Below, piece by piece: positions 11,369-22,509 of a stretch of 64,000 nucleotides of DNA. Source of the stretch: Metaphire vulgaris. Its lineage: Eukaryota; Annelida; Clitellata; Crassiclitellata; Megascolecidae. The notes under the pieces were generated by a model that worked only from the letters and a program-made list of their open reading frames with translations, was not told the DNA's origin and made no database searches. The stretch is taken from positions 6,010,684 to 6,074,683 of the forward strand of contig CM030861.1 of the NCBI GenBank assembly GCA_018105865.1. The letters are read 5' to 3'. How positions within the stretch are numbered: position 1 is the first letter of the stretch; the number at the start of each line of letters is the position of its first letter. The translations under genes and the position numbers were made by a program.

Positions 11369-13120
11369 TCAGTTTAGTATAATAAATTTACCATAGACTG
11401 GGTAGCAGGGTCCACATGGAGGGCAAGGAACACATGGATAGGATGGACCACACGGTGGGCAGGGATCACATGGTTTACAAGGTCCACATGGAAGACATGG
11501 ATTGCAAGGCACATTACATGGATTGCATGGGTCACAAGGAGCACAACATAATGGCTTACATGGATCACATGGATCACAAGGATAGCAAACAGATGGTTTA
11601 CATGGATCACATGGATCACAAGGGATGCAAACAGATGGTCTACATGGATTGCAAGGATCACAAGGCATGCAAACAGATGGATTGCATGGATCACAAGGGA
11701 TGCAAACAGATGGTTTACATGGATCACATGGATCACACGGATAGCAAACAGGTGGTTTACATGGATCACATGGATCACACGGACAGCAAACAGGTGGTTT
11801 GCATGGATCACATGGATTGCAAGGATAGCAAACAGATGGTTTGCATGGATCACATGGATCACAAGGATAGCAAACAGATGGTTTGCATGGATTACATGGA
11901 TCGCAAGGGATGCAAACAGATGGTTTACATGGATTACATGGATCACAAGGAAAGCAAACAGATGGTTTACAAGGATCACATGAAATAAAACATGGCTTAC
12001 ATGGATTGCATGGATCACATACAGCTACACAAGGAGTGCAGGGGTTGCATGGATCTGGAGCGATCAGTTTGCATTTGGGTGGACAGTTGTTGTCACACGG
12101 ATTGCAAGGTAGGCAGACGGGTCTGCAGGTGTTAGGTGGACAGCCCAGATCAGGGTAGCACATGACTGGCGGACAGCAACCTGCGTTGGTTCGACACCAC
12201 ATAGCTAAACACAATCTGAAATAAAATCAAGTACCAGTAGAACAGAAATTCATGCCGTGACAGAGGCGGACCGAGGGTATGCGGCGCTTAGGGCAAAGTG
12301 CACCATTGGCACCCCTAACATAGCTGACGAGCAAAAAAAAGTCGTCCCATCGTTTTTGGTGCCCTCAGCTCTTACGGCACCTCTCTTCATTTAGTGCTGA
12401 CAAGAAAAAAAGGTTATCACATGTGTTTCTTCTTCTTTATTGTGCGTTTCACTTACCCAAAAACCCAATTTTGGCCCCCCTCACCTCGGCGTCCGGGGAC
12501 ATATATATATCCCCCCTGCCTCCCCCTCTGGTCCGCCTCTGTGCCTTGATTAAAACAGTGGATAGTCTTTAAAAGCTGTAGGATCATTTTTTGGCGAGTT
12601 GGTTTAACTGAAAAATTTTACATACTGGTATCACTGACCTTTTCAAATAGTGATTAAGCAATTACAAATACATGCTTAATACAAACACGGCATGGAAGTC
12701 TTTACATAATTTCATGAAAATTAACACAAGAAATGTCAACAAATGTTTGTAATCAAAGATAAAAATGCTCATGATAACACATTAACATACACAGTTTAGA
12801 TTCGTGTACATTTTTACACATTTAACAATAACTTTGCAAGAAATGAATTGAGAAGCTAAAAAAGAAGAATAAACAAAAGCTCTCCATTGCATGATTTACC
12901 TTCTCTCTTCTGCTTTTAGGCAATTAATGTATCTTTCAATATCTGACAAAAGGAGTTTGGAGGTATGACTAATGTTGCAAACTTGACAGATATTAGCTGT
13001 CAAGAAACAATGAACATTCTGCAGCTTGTGCAGATAGCACCTAATCTGCTTCAGTGCTGTGCATCTCTGACAATCAATTGATGATTCAATGCACCCTTTC
13101 TGTGCACATAAATCACATAC
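11369..13120 (-). CDS. Cys-Pro repeat protein, last two exons (ODF1-like tail)
   Basis: Two minus-strand exons join in frame: 12900-13120 (acceptor tcttctgcag, donor gtaaat, phase 0 to phase 2) and 11369-12215 (acceptor atttcag, stop at 11369). The upstream exon encodes a Cys-rich segment starting [10 protein letters not shown] with later C-x2-C pairs and ends [15 protein letters not shown]. The last exon begins [16 protein letters not shown]. It then carries about a dozen 14-residue repeats of the form [13 protein letters not shown](I/Y), encoded by a 42-nt tandem repeat at 11570-11970, and ends with a PCxPCGP tail and YGKFIILN. No signal peptide or membrane segment is seen in the visible part. 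Dense CNPC/CDPC repeats recall the C-terminal tail of outer dense fibre protein ODF1 and insect sperm CGP proteins, so a sperm-tail structural role is possible; this is inference from composition only. If transcription started just before the last exon, ATG at 12202 would be the start. Upstream exons are missing. Confidence 0.65.
12261..12541. mobile_element. CAGAGGCG-ended hAT-like MITE, copy 1
   Basis: Inverted ends CAGAGGCGGACC and GGTCCGCCTCTG. Flanks tgccgtga and tgccttga form an 8-bp duplication with one mismatch. It contains two GAC(A/G)AG..AAAAAGGT-type motifs (12324-12346 and 12397-12420). It lies in the intron of the Cys-Pro repeat gene. A relative is at 20118-20407. Confidence 0.85.
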
Positions 13121-13224
13121 CTGCAGAAGAAACAATTTTAAAAAATTATTACGAATTAGCTTGAAACTGAAGTTTATAACTTTGTTCATGTAAAAAATTG
13201 ATGGATATAGTGGAATCTCATATA

Positions 13225-14130
13225 CAGGGTGGAGGAAAAAAACTGGACTAGTCGCATTTAGGTTTGGCATTTAATATAACATTGGATGAACTGTAACATT
13301 TCAGGATTTTCTTAATGTGCAAAAATTTCAGTAAAAGTGATGTTCTACATGTCCTCTGTTTGCTGCAATAACCAATGATAATCGCTTGCGAAACTGTCCA
13401 ATAGCCCGATTGATGGTGTCCTGGCTGATTTCGTCCCAGTATGCTGTCAGAACGTCTTTCAAATGTTCAATATTGTGAATCCTCTGCCTGTAGACAAGCT
13501 GTTGATGCACTCCTCAGACTGAGTAGTGTACGGAATTCAAATCCGCACTGTTCGGCGGCCAATTTTATGGTTCAATGAAGTCTGGAATGTGAGCAGTGAG
13601 AAAGGTAACTTTTTCGTGAACGATGAGCTCCATCCTGCTGAAAAGTGAAATTGTCACCAGAGTAAGCTAACAATAACCCTAACCCTCACTCTGGTGAACA
13701 TTTCACTTTTCAGCAGGATGGAGCACATGCTCATCGTTCATGAAAAACAGTTGCCTTTCTCACTGCTCATGTTCCAGACTTCATTGAACCAGAAAATTGG
13801 CCACAGAACAATCCAGATTTGAATTCCGTAGACTACTCAGTCTGAGGAGTGCATCAACAGCTTGTCTACAGGCAGAGAATTCGCGATATTGAACATTTGA
13901 AAGACGTTCTGACAGCATGTTGGGACGAAATCAGCCAGGACATTATCAACCGGGCTATTGGACAGTTTAGCAAGCAATTATCATTGGTTATGGCAACAAA
14001 AGGAGGACATATCGATCACTTTTACTGAAATTTCTTACGCATTAAGAAAATCCTGAAATTTTACAGTTCATTTAATGTTATATTAAATGCCAAACCTAAA
14101 TGTGACTAGTCCGGTTTTTACACCACCCTG
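13225..14130. mobile_element. 906-bp fold-back element made of two mariner/Tc1-type transposase halves
   Basis: A near-complete palindrome. Ends CAGGGTGGAGGAAAAAAACT and complement, flanked by TA on both sides (13223-13224, 14131-14132). Each arm of about 440 bp encodes the same transposase C-terminal region: the right arm reads NNPDLNSVDYS on the plus strand and the left arm reads RAIGQFRKRLSLVIAANRG on the minus strand, with DIEHLKDVLTA in both. The 23-nt loop (13664-13686) contains ccctaaccct. The arms are diverged by scattered substitutions. D-x-N-x-VDYS and the TA target are standard for the IS630/Tc1/mariner group. Confidence 0.92.
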
Positions 14131-14287
14131 TAATGTAATTTTTCACATAATGAACAACCAATTTGGTCCCCAGAGCCGCTTTAGCTGTAGTTCTGTTAGG
14201 CTATGATGAACGTAGAAGCTACACCTACAACTTACAAGGCACCTGGCATCCCGGTGATACCTAGCGCAGATACGTGGTCAGGGTACT

Positions 14288-14686
14288 CAGGGCTGCCGAG
14301 AGGGGGGCAGGGAGGGCAATTGCACAGAGGCCCTGAGGCCTGCAGGGAGCCTGGGCCCGGTGATGATGATGTATTAACTGTATTAACAATAGCCTGAACC
14401 CTGAAAAAGACTGACAAGGAAAAAAAGGTAATCTTCTCGTCAGGAGCACAGGAGCCCAGGGAATGTCAGGTGGCCCGGGCCGATCATGTTAAGTAATCAA
14501 GTAAAAAAGGTCAACACTTTTTCACACTTGCTTGTTACAGATAACGGCATGGATCCGGAAAATTGTGTTTGAAAAAGACAGACAAGCAAAACAAAAAAGG
14601 TCATCAACTTTTTTGCAAACTTGCCAGGTCAGGGGCCTGTGACTATTTTTTTGCACAGGGGCCCGCACATTCACTCGGTGGTCCTG
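14288..14686. mobile_element. Probable hAT-like MITE
   Basis: Left end CAGGGCTGCCGAGAGG and right end complement of CAGGACCACCGAGTGA form an approximate inverted pair around G/C-rich GGGCCC blocks. It contains two recurrent AGC..AAAAAAGGTCATC-type motifs (14411-14433, 14579-14606). Target duplication not clear. Confidence 0.5.
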
Positions 14687-14708
14687 AGAATAATCAACTA
14701 CATATACA

Positions 14709-14875
14709 CAGGGCTTTTTGTGCCGGAGCGAGGTGGAGCGGCGCTCCAGAAAATCCGGATAGCGTTCCGGAAAATCCGAAGACTGATTTTTGCAAAATTA
14801 AATAATTAAATAGAAAATTTAGAACTATATCTATCTATACATTGTTGTATTGTATTAATTATAATCATTATATAA

Positions 14876-14915
<40 letters not shown>

Positions 14916-15102
14916 CCAGTGCGTTTTTCAGAACGCTCACTCAGCCAACCAAAAAAAGGTAACCAATCAGAACGCTCACACAGCCAACCAATCAGAACGC
15001 TCACACAGCCAAACAATCAGAATTGCAACCAATCAGAACGCTCACACAGCCAACCAATCAGAACGCTCGAAGGCAACAGACATACAGATAACGATTTTAA
15101 TG

Positions 15103-15150
<48 letters not shown>

Positions 15151-15484
15151 CCAGTGCGTTTTTGTAAAAAAATAGGTTGTACTCACGGAAGATTGCCTAA
15201 CTTTTCCATTAACATTATATGGTCTGTGCCTAGAATTTAACATAGAAGCGATTTTGGAAGCATAATGATGCATATCATTCATTAAGTATTTAAAGTTTTT
15301 AACTAAATCACAACTGCAAAGTCACAAGAAAAAAATTTTGTTTCACACCTTGAAAATGTTCCGGTACGCCGTACCGGCGCGTACCGTCAAAAAAAGCCCT
15401 GTATATAGCTACATGACTACGTCATGTTGACAAGTGACTCCCGACTGTTGGGCTCCGGAAAATAGTTTTTATAAAAAAACCCTG
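14709..15484. mobile_element. hAT-like element with CAGGGCTTTTT ends
   Basis: Left end CAGGGCTTTTTGTGCC, right end complement of CAGGGTTTTTTTATAA. Perfect 8-bp duplication catataca at 14701-14708 and 15485-15492. A second CAGGGCTTTTTTT end lies inside at about 15401, suggesting two related copies or an internal duplication. The middle is filled by (TA)n tracts and a CCAATCAGAACGCTC array. Confidence 0.8.
14882..15163. repeat. (TA)n-flanked minisatellite of CCAATCAGAACGCTC units
   Basis: Two (TA)n tracts (14882-14914 and 15104-15148) are each followed by agccagtgcgttttt. Between them are about six imperfect units with core AACCAATCAGAACGCTCACA (14925-15075), ending in gaaggcaacagacatacag. Confidence 0.8.
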
Positions 15485-15606
15485 CATATACACAGTCAGG
15501 TAAAGTGGGATTACTGCATGTACAATATAACAATCTATGCCACAAGTACTGGTATGTCTAATAGGTGTGGCATGAATAAATGATGTCCTGTAGTTGTGTT
15601 CTGACC

Positions 15607-15693
15607 ATGCAGAAACTGGATATCCAAGACTCTAGATATAACGGACTGTTTTGCCAGATACCTTCAAATCCATTATAATGGGATTATACTGTA
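15607..15693. mobile_element. Possible end of a pogo/Tigger-like element
   Basis: The minus strand reads CAGTATAATCCCATTATAAT, resembling the CAGTATAATCCC terminal repeats of pogo-type elements. No matching second end was found nearby. Confidence 0.35.
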
Positions 15694-15699
15694 TTTTCA

Positions 15700-16320
15700 A
15701 GTGCCAATAAGAATTATTATATTATTAATCAATGGACTGTAGACCTCCAATATCCAGCAATTTCAGCAAATCAAACAATAGAAATCTGTATTTGCAAAAG
15801 CAGATAACATAAGATAAACATCAATCTAACTAATAATCATGCATTCTGTTATTATACAATTGACAAAATAAGTGTTTTCTCAATGACCAATTCAGTTAAA
15901 CAACAGCCTTCACCTGTTTCTGAAGGCAGAGTGCCCTGCACTGTAGAGCTTGAATGTTTCTTAAGAGTCTTTCGTTATCGCAGCTGTTTGTTGCAAAAGA
16001 CATACTGTGGTACTGTGTGGTAGCTCAGTGTCAGTGTATTATTTTCTTTACTAATTTAGCTCTACCTTGACATGCAGGTCTAAAAAATTCCAGAATACAA
16101 GGTCATATGTGCATAACATGATTAAAAAGTAATACCGGTAAGTGGGAGTCTCAGCATGCCTGAATGTTATGAGGTCATTTGCTGATTTGGTGACATATTT
16201 TGGGGATTCTACAGATACAGTAACATGTAAACCACGGGAAATTACACAAGATGCATCACAGAAATTTTAGTAGGAAAAAAGCAAAGACTGACCACCTCTC
16301 AAATATGTGGAAAACCTTTA
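15700..16320. other. Non-coding, nothing assigned
   Basis: AT-rich spacer with no recognised exon, element end or tandem repeat. Confidence 0.3.
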
Positions 16321-16329
16321 CCTGTCAGC

Positions 16330-16500
16330 ACTTATGGGGAGGTGGCTAAATAATGTGGTGGTAATCAAGCTGGACTGCCACTCCAGGGTTCAAACCTTGG
16401 CTCCAACAGAAATGTTGGGTTTTGCTCTCAACACTCACTCATTTAACTCAGCTGTAAATGGTGCTTATAGAAAATGGCAGGAAAGGTGGTGAAATGATGC
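16330..16500 (+). mobile_element. Diverged tRNA-derived SINE
   Basis: An A-box-like ggtggctaaataatgtgg and a B-box-like cagggttcaaaccttg are about 50 bases apart. The body after this resembles the older SINEs of the window only weakly. Confidence 0.4.
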
Positions 16501-16926
16501 AACAAAAAACTGAGAGTGCCAACCATTCAGTTCCCATTTGTGCTTTAAACCTATGGAATGTGAAGCCTCTATCACTAAACAAAGAAATTATGTGCAAAAT
16601 GACAACGAATTCTAACATCACAAAATATTTACCCCAAAACTGCTAAAGATTGCAGCAACCTTTCACACCATTTCAGCAAGATAGAACATGCTGAAGTCAT
16701 GTGCAAGGCTGCTGCAATCTTTATCAGTTCCATAAACTTGAAGTTGTTATAAGATGATGTATACACAATACACATCAATGCATAGTCAAGCTCACATCTG
16801 AACTTCTGAGACAGATTCCTAAGACTTACATTTTTCATTACCAGTAGGCACTTATGGATCAGAGACTTTGATAACGAGGAAAGCAGACAAGAGAAAGTCA
16901 GAGGCCTCTGAAAAGCTGATATGAAC

Positions 16927-17138
16927 CAGTGGTGCAGCCAGGGTTCTGGTAGAGGAGGGCACATGGACATTTTTGAGTAAAAAGTCTCAGATGAGCAAAA
17001 ACCTTGTCAAGGAATTCTTTGCACAATCACATATTCTCTTTGATTATGCCCCTCCCCCCAATATCAATGGTTTAGCGCAAATCCAATGATCAGTCCCAAC
17101 CAGAATAGAGAAGCCCAGCCCCCGTGGCTATGCCAATG
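16927..17138. mobile_element. Degenerate CAGTGGTGCAGCC-ended MITE
   Basis: Left CAGTGGTGCAGCCAGGG and right complement of CATTGGCATAGCCACGGG. Flanks atatgaac and atacatac match at 5 of 8 positions. It contains a gatgagcaaaaaccttgtca variant of the recurrent motif. Confidence 0.5.
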
Positions 17139-17179
17139 ATACATACGGACACAATTTTGCAAAGAACATGAATCAAATG

Positions 17180-17790
17180 AAGAAGACCTCACTACAGCAG
17201 AAGAAAACAGATGCCTGGAGAACCTGAGCAGATACAGACAAAAAAATTAGATTGGTACATCTTTGACAGTTTAAAGCCATTTAGACAATGAGCAGAGGCA
17301 GCTAAGAAGGCCAACAGAACTCTAGAAATGATCAAAAGAACAGTAGAGTGCAGAGAAATGGGTGTAATAATAAAACTTTTATAGACAATGGTTACGATTT
17401 GTATGTCCACTGTTGCCCACATTTAAAGTATTGTATTCAAGCATGATGCCCATTTCTGAAGAAAGACATACAAAGCTTTAGAAAGAATTCAACACAGAAC
17501 AACAAAATGATCAAAGGGTGCCAGAGACTAACTTATGAAGAAAGGCTAGAATGCTGTGAATTAACAATTTTGGAAAAAAGGAAAGAGAGATTTAATTACC
17601 GGTCTAACAAAGTGGAAGTGCCAGCAGAAGTAATTTTTGCAACAAAACAGTATGGTGGAATCCGGGACATAACATGAAACTGCTTAAGAAATGGTTGGGA
17701 GATACAAACAACATTTTTAGTGCTAGAGTGGTTGATAGATGTAATGAATTGGATGAGAAAGACAGTAATGGCTGCTAGTGTAAATGCTTT
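17180..17790 (+). mobile_element. CR1-like retrotransposon C-terminal remnant
   Basis: Plus-strand frames with interruptions read KANRTLEMIKRT, then QHRTTKMIKG, then LTYEERLECCELTILEKRKE. The order matches the well known QRRATKMI and LSYEERL...LEKRR blocks of non-LTR ORF2 C-termini. Many frame breaks. Confidence 0.7.
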
Positions 17791-18089
17791 TAAAATAAAT
17801 CCTGGTACTATAGGGTACCAGATGGATCTTGTAGAACTATTAGTTGGTAGACAGTGTTGTAGCAGTTATACAGCATTGAAGTCATGAACGAAGCATATAT
17901 ATGTATTCTATACTTACAAGTTTTGTACTTGTAGATGTCAAGACAAGATGACAAACAAATCTACTAGAGGGCAAATGATGAGAGTGCACAGTGGGGCCAT
18001 AATAGGAATGAATGGATAGGTGGAGCATAGTGGTTCTCACACAGGGCAGAAGACTAAGCGAAAACCAAGTGCTCAGATAGCTAAGTCAA

Positions 18090-18240
18090 GGCAGAAGATG
18101 GCAGAGTGGGTTACATGCTGGAGCGGTGTGTTGACCAAGCAAGGTTCAAGCCCCATTAGCGCCCCTAGTGGCTTTCACCTGTAAGCAGTAATGCCTCCTA
18201 AGCCTCTTCAAATAGCATGCAATAAACCTTACTGAACCAC
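18090..18240 (+). mobile_element. tRNA-derived SINE
   Basis: Starts aagatggcagagtgggtta (A-box-like) and carries caaggttcaagcccc (B-box-like) about 40 bases on. The head is closely related to the SINE at 3078-3375. Confidence 0.55.
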
Positions 18241-18885
18241 TTTAAACTATATTATTATTTTTATTATATTATTATACGGGACTCTGCTAACAAGAGCAAA
18301 ATGAAGCAGAATGGAAAGCTGTAAATTGCAAGACAGACCAAGAACCATGCAAAGAGCCAATCAAAATAGATAGACGTCTACCTATGAAGAATGATAGTAT
18401 CAGTAAATCTTGTAGACTTGGCCTTGGAACAGCAATAAAGCCAAAATATAGTCGGGCATTAAATATTTTGTTTTTGCCGTTTCCTCTGATTTTCTGGAAG
18501 CTTGCTTTTCTGAAGAAGTCTACATTGGAATCTGCCAGCTAAGCCTCTTCCCACCTTTTCTGGACTGATTATTTGATGGGGTCTAAAAGACACTAACTCA
18601 ATGACTGCGTGTACAATGCTTCAACTGTACTTGACAATTCAAAAAATGCATAATAATACAAGAATATAATAGCATTCATCTTATTAAAGTCCTGACTCCT
18701 GCACAAACAAGACTAAGAATTCATTCTCTATATTTCTAAATACATGTACTGATTTAAAAATTTCAAGCTGTAAGCCTATCTAGGGATTTCGGAAACCAAG
18801 CGTTCAGATAGTTAGACCTTCGAAATATTCTTCTAAAATCTGACTTATATAATGTCCTGGGTTCATTTTACCAAAATAAATGACC

Positions 18886-19231
18886 CAGGGTTATTTCTAC
18901 GATTGTGAATTTGTGGGGTGTCAGAAAAATCTGGGTGTGTGTGGTTATTTTCTAAGATTCTAGGCTTGTGAATTTGGGGGAGGGGTGTCGGGAAAATCTG
19001 GGGGTGTCGGAGTTTGGAAGTTTCTACCAAAGAAGTCCAAAGTCCGACAAGCAAAAAACAAAGGTCATCCGAGGATAAAAGCTGGGGTGTCCTCCATTTG
19101 GGAGGGTGTTCAGGGCTAATTAGTATGCATTTTGTATGCGTACCATACTACCATTGTCACATTACCAAATTTTGGGGGTGTCGATCTCAAATTGGGGAGT
19201 GCGGGGGCGTTAGGGGTGTAAAATATCCCTG
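18886..19231. mobile_element. hAT-like MITE, CAGGG-TATTT family, copy 1
   Basis: Ends CAGGGTTATTTCTAC and complement of CAGGGATATTTTACACC. Perfect 8-bp duplication aaatgacc at 18878-18885 and 19232-19239. Contains the GACAAGCAAAAAACAAAGGT motif at 19044-19070. A smaller relative in the opposite orientation lies at 58117-58273. Confidence 0.9.
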
Positions 19232-19300
19232 AAATGACCCCAAATATTCTGCTAAAATAAGAATAAATCCGTACCCTAAATTGATTGAATGCAATTTGAA

Positions 19301-19712
19301 GGGACTGTCCATTAATTACGTCAACAATTTAGGGGGGAGGGGTTTGAAAAAGTTTGACAGTTGTTGACAGAGGAGGGGTCAAGAGAAGTTAACGTCAACA
19401 ATTTCACTTTTTACGAATAATCAAAAAATAGGACATTTCATGGAATAGGCCCTTATTACTTATTATACAATGGAAAAAAGCATGTCAAAAAAGGTCATCA
19501 CAACCACATTTTGACACTCGATGAGCAAAACAGGGGAAAATGGTCATCGCCGCCAAAAATAATAACCTTGTTATTGGGACCTGTCATTGATCTGGGGGGA
19601 GTCAAAAGTTTTTGACGTAATTATAGGAGGGTAACTGAAAGGTGACAGTTGTTGACAAGGGGAGGGGTCAAAAATTGACCACAAATTGTCGACATAACTA
19701 ATGGACAGCCCC
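19301..19712. mobile_element. GGGGCTGTCCATTAATTA-ended MITE, copy 2
   Basis: Same long inverted ends and TGTCAACAA-type subterminal units as at 6074-6507. Flanked by gaa on both sides. Internal AAAAAAGGTCATCAC motifs at 19482-19500 and near 19520-19548. Confidence 0.85.
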
Positions 19713-19938
19713 GAACATTAATTCTACACCTACCGTGTGATGAATACACGAGAAAAACGTTAAGGCAACGCAATTTCCCTGGAGCTGTCTTTGTCCTGTT
19801 TCTTATGGAAATTTTTACAGATAATTGCTGATAATATTTGCAATTATAAGGCTATTAGTGGATAGATACCGCTAAATATGAAATTTTGAACTCCAGTCTT
19901 TCGTTACGTTTTCTTGATTCCTTCGTTTCGTCATCATA

Positions 19939-20033
19939 ATGCTGGGCGCGATTTCATTTGGCGCTCTTGTGACGCTTCGAGAACACAATGCTGAGATACA
20001 GTTTACACAAAAGCTTAAAGCTCACGCCTATTG
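19939..20033 (+). CDS. Candidate first coding exon, gene unknown
   Basis: An ATG at 19939 opens a frame of 31 codons without stops, ending in a consensus donor (ttg|gtaagt, phase 2). The peptide begins MLGAISFGALVTLREHNAEI and continues with QFTQKLKAHAY. The start lies in a locally GC-richer, CpG-containing stretch, as expected near a promoter. No downstream partner could be joined with confidence. An open stretch at 21193-21316 after a plausible acceptor (ttgtacag) fits only in a different phase. I do not recognise the peptide. Could be chance. Confidence 0.3.
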
Positions 20034-20117
20034 GTAAGTTGGCAGTTCACTACTAGATATTCGAGATGTTGCTCTGAAAATTCAGCGTTATGTGTTTAAT
20101 TTGGTCTTACCATTTCC

Positions 20118-20407
20118 CAGAGGCGTAGCGAGTGTATACGGCGCCCGCGGGGGCAAAGTGTACCGTTGGCGCCCAAACGCTGCTGACGAGAAAAAAGGTC
20201 GTCACGTCGTTCTCTCGGCGCCCCTCAACTCTACGACGCCCCTCTTCTTACAGTCATAACGAGCAAAATAATAAAGGTCGCCGCACTTCTTTCTTCCTTT
20301 TTATTATGTATTTGACTGTTTAACTTACCCCAAAAACCCGATGTTGGCGCCCCCTCACCTCGGCGCCCGGGGCATATGCCCCACCTGCCCCCTTCGCTAC
20401 GCCTCTG
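20118..20407. mobile_element. CAGAGGCG-ended hAT-like MITE, copy 2
   Basis: Inverted ends CAGAGGCGTAGCGA and complement. Perfect 8-bp duplication ccatttcc at 20110-20117 and 20408-20415. GGCGCCC-type G/C blocks subterminally. Two GACGAG..AAAAAGGTCGTC-type motifs (20183-20203, 20254-20283). Confidence 0.92.
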
Positions 20408-20444
20408 CCATTTCCCTGTCATAGCCAGAGCCGCCAGACTCAAA

Positions 20445-20856
20445 GAGGTTGTCCATTAATCATGCTAACAAATTAGGGGAAGGGGTTTGAAAGGTTTGAC
20501 AGTTGCTGACAGGGGACTCGAGGGGAGGCGGTCAAGATAAGTTGGTCAACTTCATTTTTCACAAATAATAAAAATAGGAAATTTCACGAATACTACCGTA
20601 TTTATTACAATGGATAAGAGCCTCACAAGCACAAAGGTCATCACCACCACAGTATGACACATGATGATCATGAACAAAAGAGGGGGAAAAGGTCATCACC
20701 GCAGAAATAATAACCTTCCAAACTTTTTAGGAAGACACGTCACTGATCTTAGTGGGGGGTCAACAGTTTTTGACAATTATAGCGGGTCACTGAAAGTTGA
20801 GAGTTGTTGACAAGGAGGGTCAAAAAAATTGCTGACGTAATTAATGGACAGCCCCC
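20445..20856. mobile_element. GGGGCTGTCCATTAATTA-ended MITE, copy 3
   Basis: Ends decayed (gaggttgtccattaat left, attaatggacagccccc right). caaagagg occurs at both edges (20441-20448 and 20856-20863), partly overlapping the decayed end. Internal aaaggtcatcacc motifs at 20626-20645 and 20669-20700. Confidence 0.8.
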
Positions 20857-20863
20857 AAAGAGG

Positions 20864-21580
20864 CTCTCTGTCAGAGGCGTGCATTTGAAATATGGCACTC
20901 GTGGCAGAGGGTCAGAAAATTAAATTAACAAGTCAACAAATTTTTAATAAAATGACATTTATTGACTCAAGATTAAAAACTACAAAAACGTTTTTCTTGT
21001 ATTGACTGATGCTAACTGGTCTATGATGTGCTCAAATCAGTTTTCTTAGTTTCGTCTTTTTCTACTGTCACTGAATAGAGCAAGATCAGCTTTTGAGTTC
21101 CTTCAAGTGACGCCTAGGGTATCTGCCCTACCCTAGGTAAGCCACTGTTTCTGTCATAGACAGAGCCTCCCTGTTGTACAGTATATACGGAGACTCCTTG
21201 CCATGGCACGAGATATTCCCTTCTATAACCAGTCTCTTTCATCGGCACAGGCATTTCAACGTTATGAGCAGTTTCAGCAGATTGATATTAGAAGTTTGCT
21301 GCATTTTCGGCAATAAAATATGCCAGGCCACAAGTAAATTTATCTGAAATGCAAAACGTGTTCAAAAGCACAAAAATTTTATTTAAAAAATTAAAATATA
21401 TCACATTCAAAGTTGGCCTGTGTCTAGATAATCATTTGATTAATAAGTTAATTAACTTATTCAACAGCTGCACTAAAATAAGCAGTGGAATGTGCAATGT
21501 CTGCTGGGTTGTATTAGACTACAACAAAATAAAAATGGGGCTAGCTGGCAATTCTGAATGTGTAAATTGGGTTCATCTAA
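20864..21580. other. No gene called
   Basis: AT-rich. One open stretch on the plus strand (21193-21316, YIRRLLAMARDIPFYNQ at its start) follows an acceptor-like ttgtacag but has no confirmed upstream exon. Confidence 0.25.
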
Positions 21581-21583
21581 TAC

Positions 21584-22509
21584 CAGTGATGTGACCAAGG
21601 CAGTCCAGTACAAGGCCAAGGCCAAGACACTAACCCTCAAGACCAAGACCAAGACTCTGAGCTTCAAGGCCAAGGCCAAGGCCGTGACCTACAAGACCGA
21701 GGCCAAGGCATTTCACTCAAGGCCAAGGCTTCGATCCATTTTAGCTATCGGCAGAGTAACACTTGTAATGTAGTATAAATATGAAATATGTACACTACAG
21801 CAGCGCTGACAATTGTTACACTATTATACTATGTGAAAGAGCTAACACCACAGCCTAATAATAAACTAGTCAATCTCGTTGTTTTGTAAATGTGTAATAA
21901 TGCAGTGAACATTGTAGTTATTATTATCTGCATTCTGCAATCAGTTTTTGGTTTTTCAGTTACTTGCAGCTATAATAATAAAGATGTTGTCATTATTTAA
22001 ACAAAAAACTGCTCATTTCATTCATTTGCCATTGCAGCGCAAATACTGTACATCAACATTTCAGGCAGCTCATTCCCAAGCCTGGCTCGATGCGGTCTCA
22101 ATACAATGCCTCCTTGTGAAAATGCTCTTTCAATGGGGGCCGAAGTTGCAGGCACACAAAGAAGCCTAGAAAACAGTGGCCTCAAGCTCATGAAATTCCT
22201 CTCAGCAAGAATGTTGTAGTCAGAATCTAGATCAAACGAATCACTGTTGATTGTACACATGTTGTAATGACAAACTATATTCCGCCATCAGTGCCTTGTG
22301 ATGTGACCAAGGCACTTGCTTCCAAGACCAAGGCCAAGTCCAAGGCACTAACCCACGAGGCCAAGACCAAGACCAAGACATTAGACCTCAAGACCTCAAG
22401 GCCAAGACCAAGACCAAGACATTAGACCTCAAGACCAAGACCAAGGCTTCGAAATCCGGCCTCGAGGCAGCCTCGAGGCCAAGACCAAGACCAAGGCTTC
22501 ACATCACTG
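21584..22509 (-). mobile_element. hAT element with transposase remnant and subterminal CCAAGA arrays
   Basis: Inverted ends CAGTGATGTGACCAAGGC and complement of CAGTGATGTGAAGCCTTGG. Perfect 8-bp duplication tctaatac at 21576-21583 and 22510-22517. At both ends are tandem CCAAGG/CCAAGA hexamers (21600-21730 and 22310-22500). On the minus strand 22018-22260 encodes a transposase C-terminus with VPATSAPIERAFSQGG and a following RPHRARLG, the hAT dimerisation motif. The rest of the transposase is deleted, so the copy is defective. Confidence 0.93.

Noticed and set aside
11570..11970. CRISPR-like array
   Set aside because: Regular 42-nt repeats, but they are coding, contiguous and without unique spacers.
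11374..12158. Long antisense and second-frame open frames over the Cys-rich exon
   Set aside because: They follow from the 42-nt periodicity. Only the frame with Cys-Pro repeats has matching splice phase to 12900-13120.
13328..13510. Separate transposase gene
   Set aside because: It is one arm of the palindrome. The catalytic N-terminal part is absent, so no active transposase is encoded.
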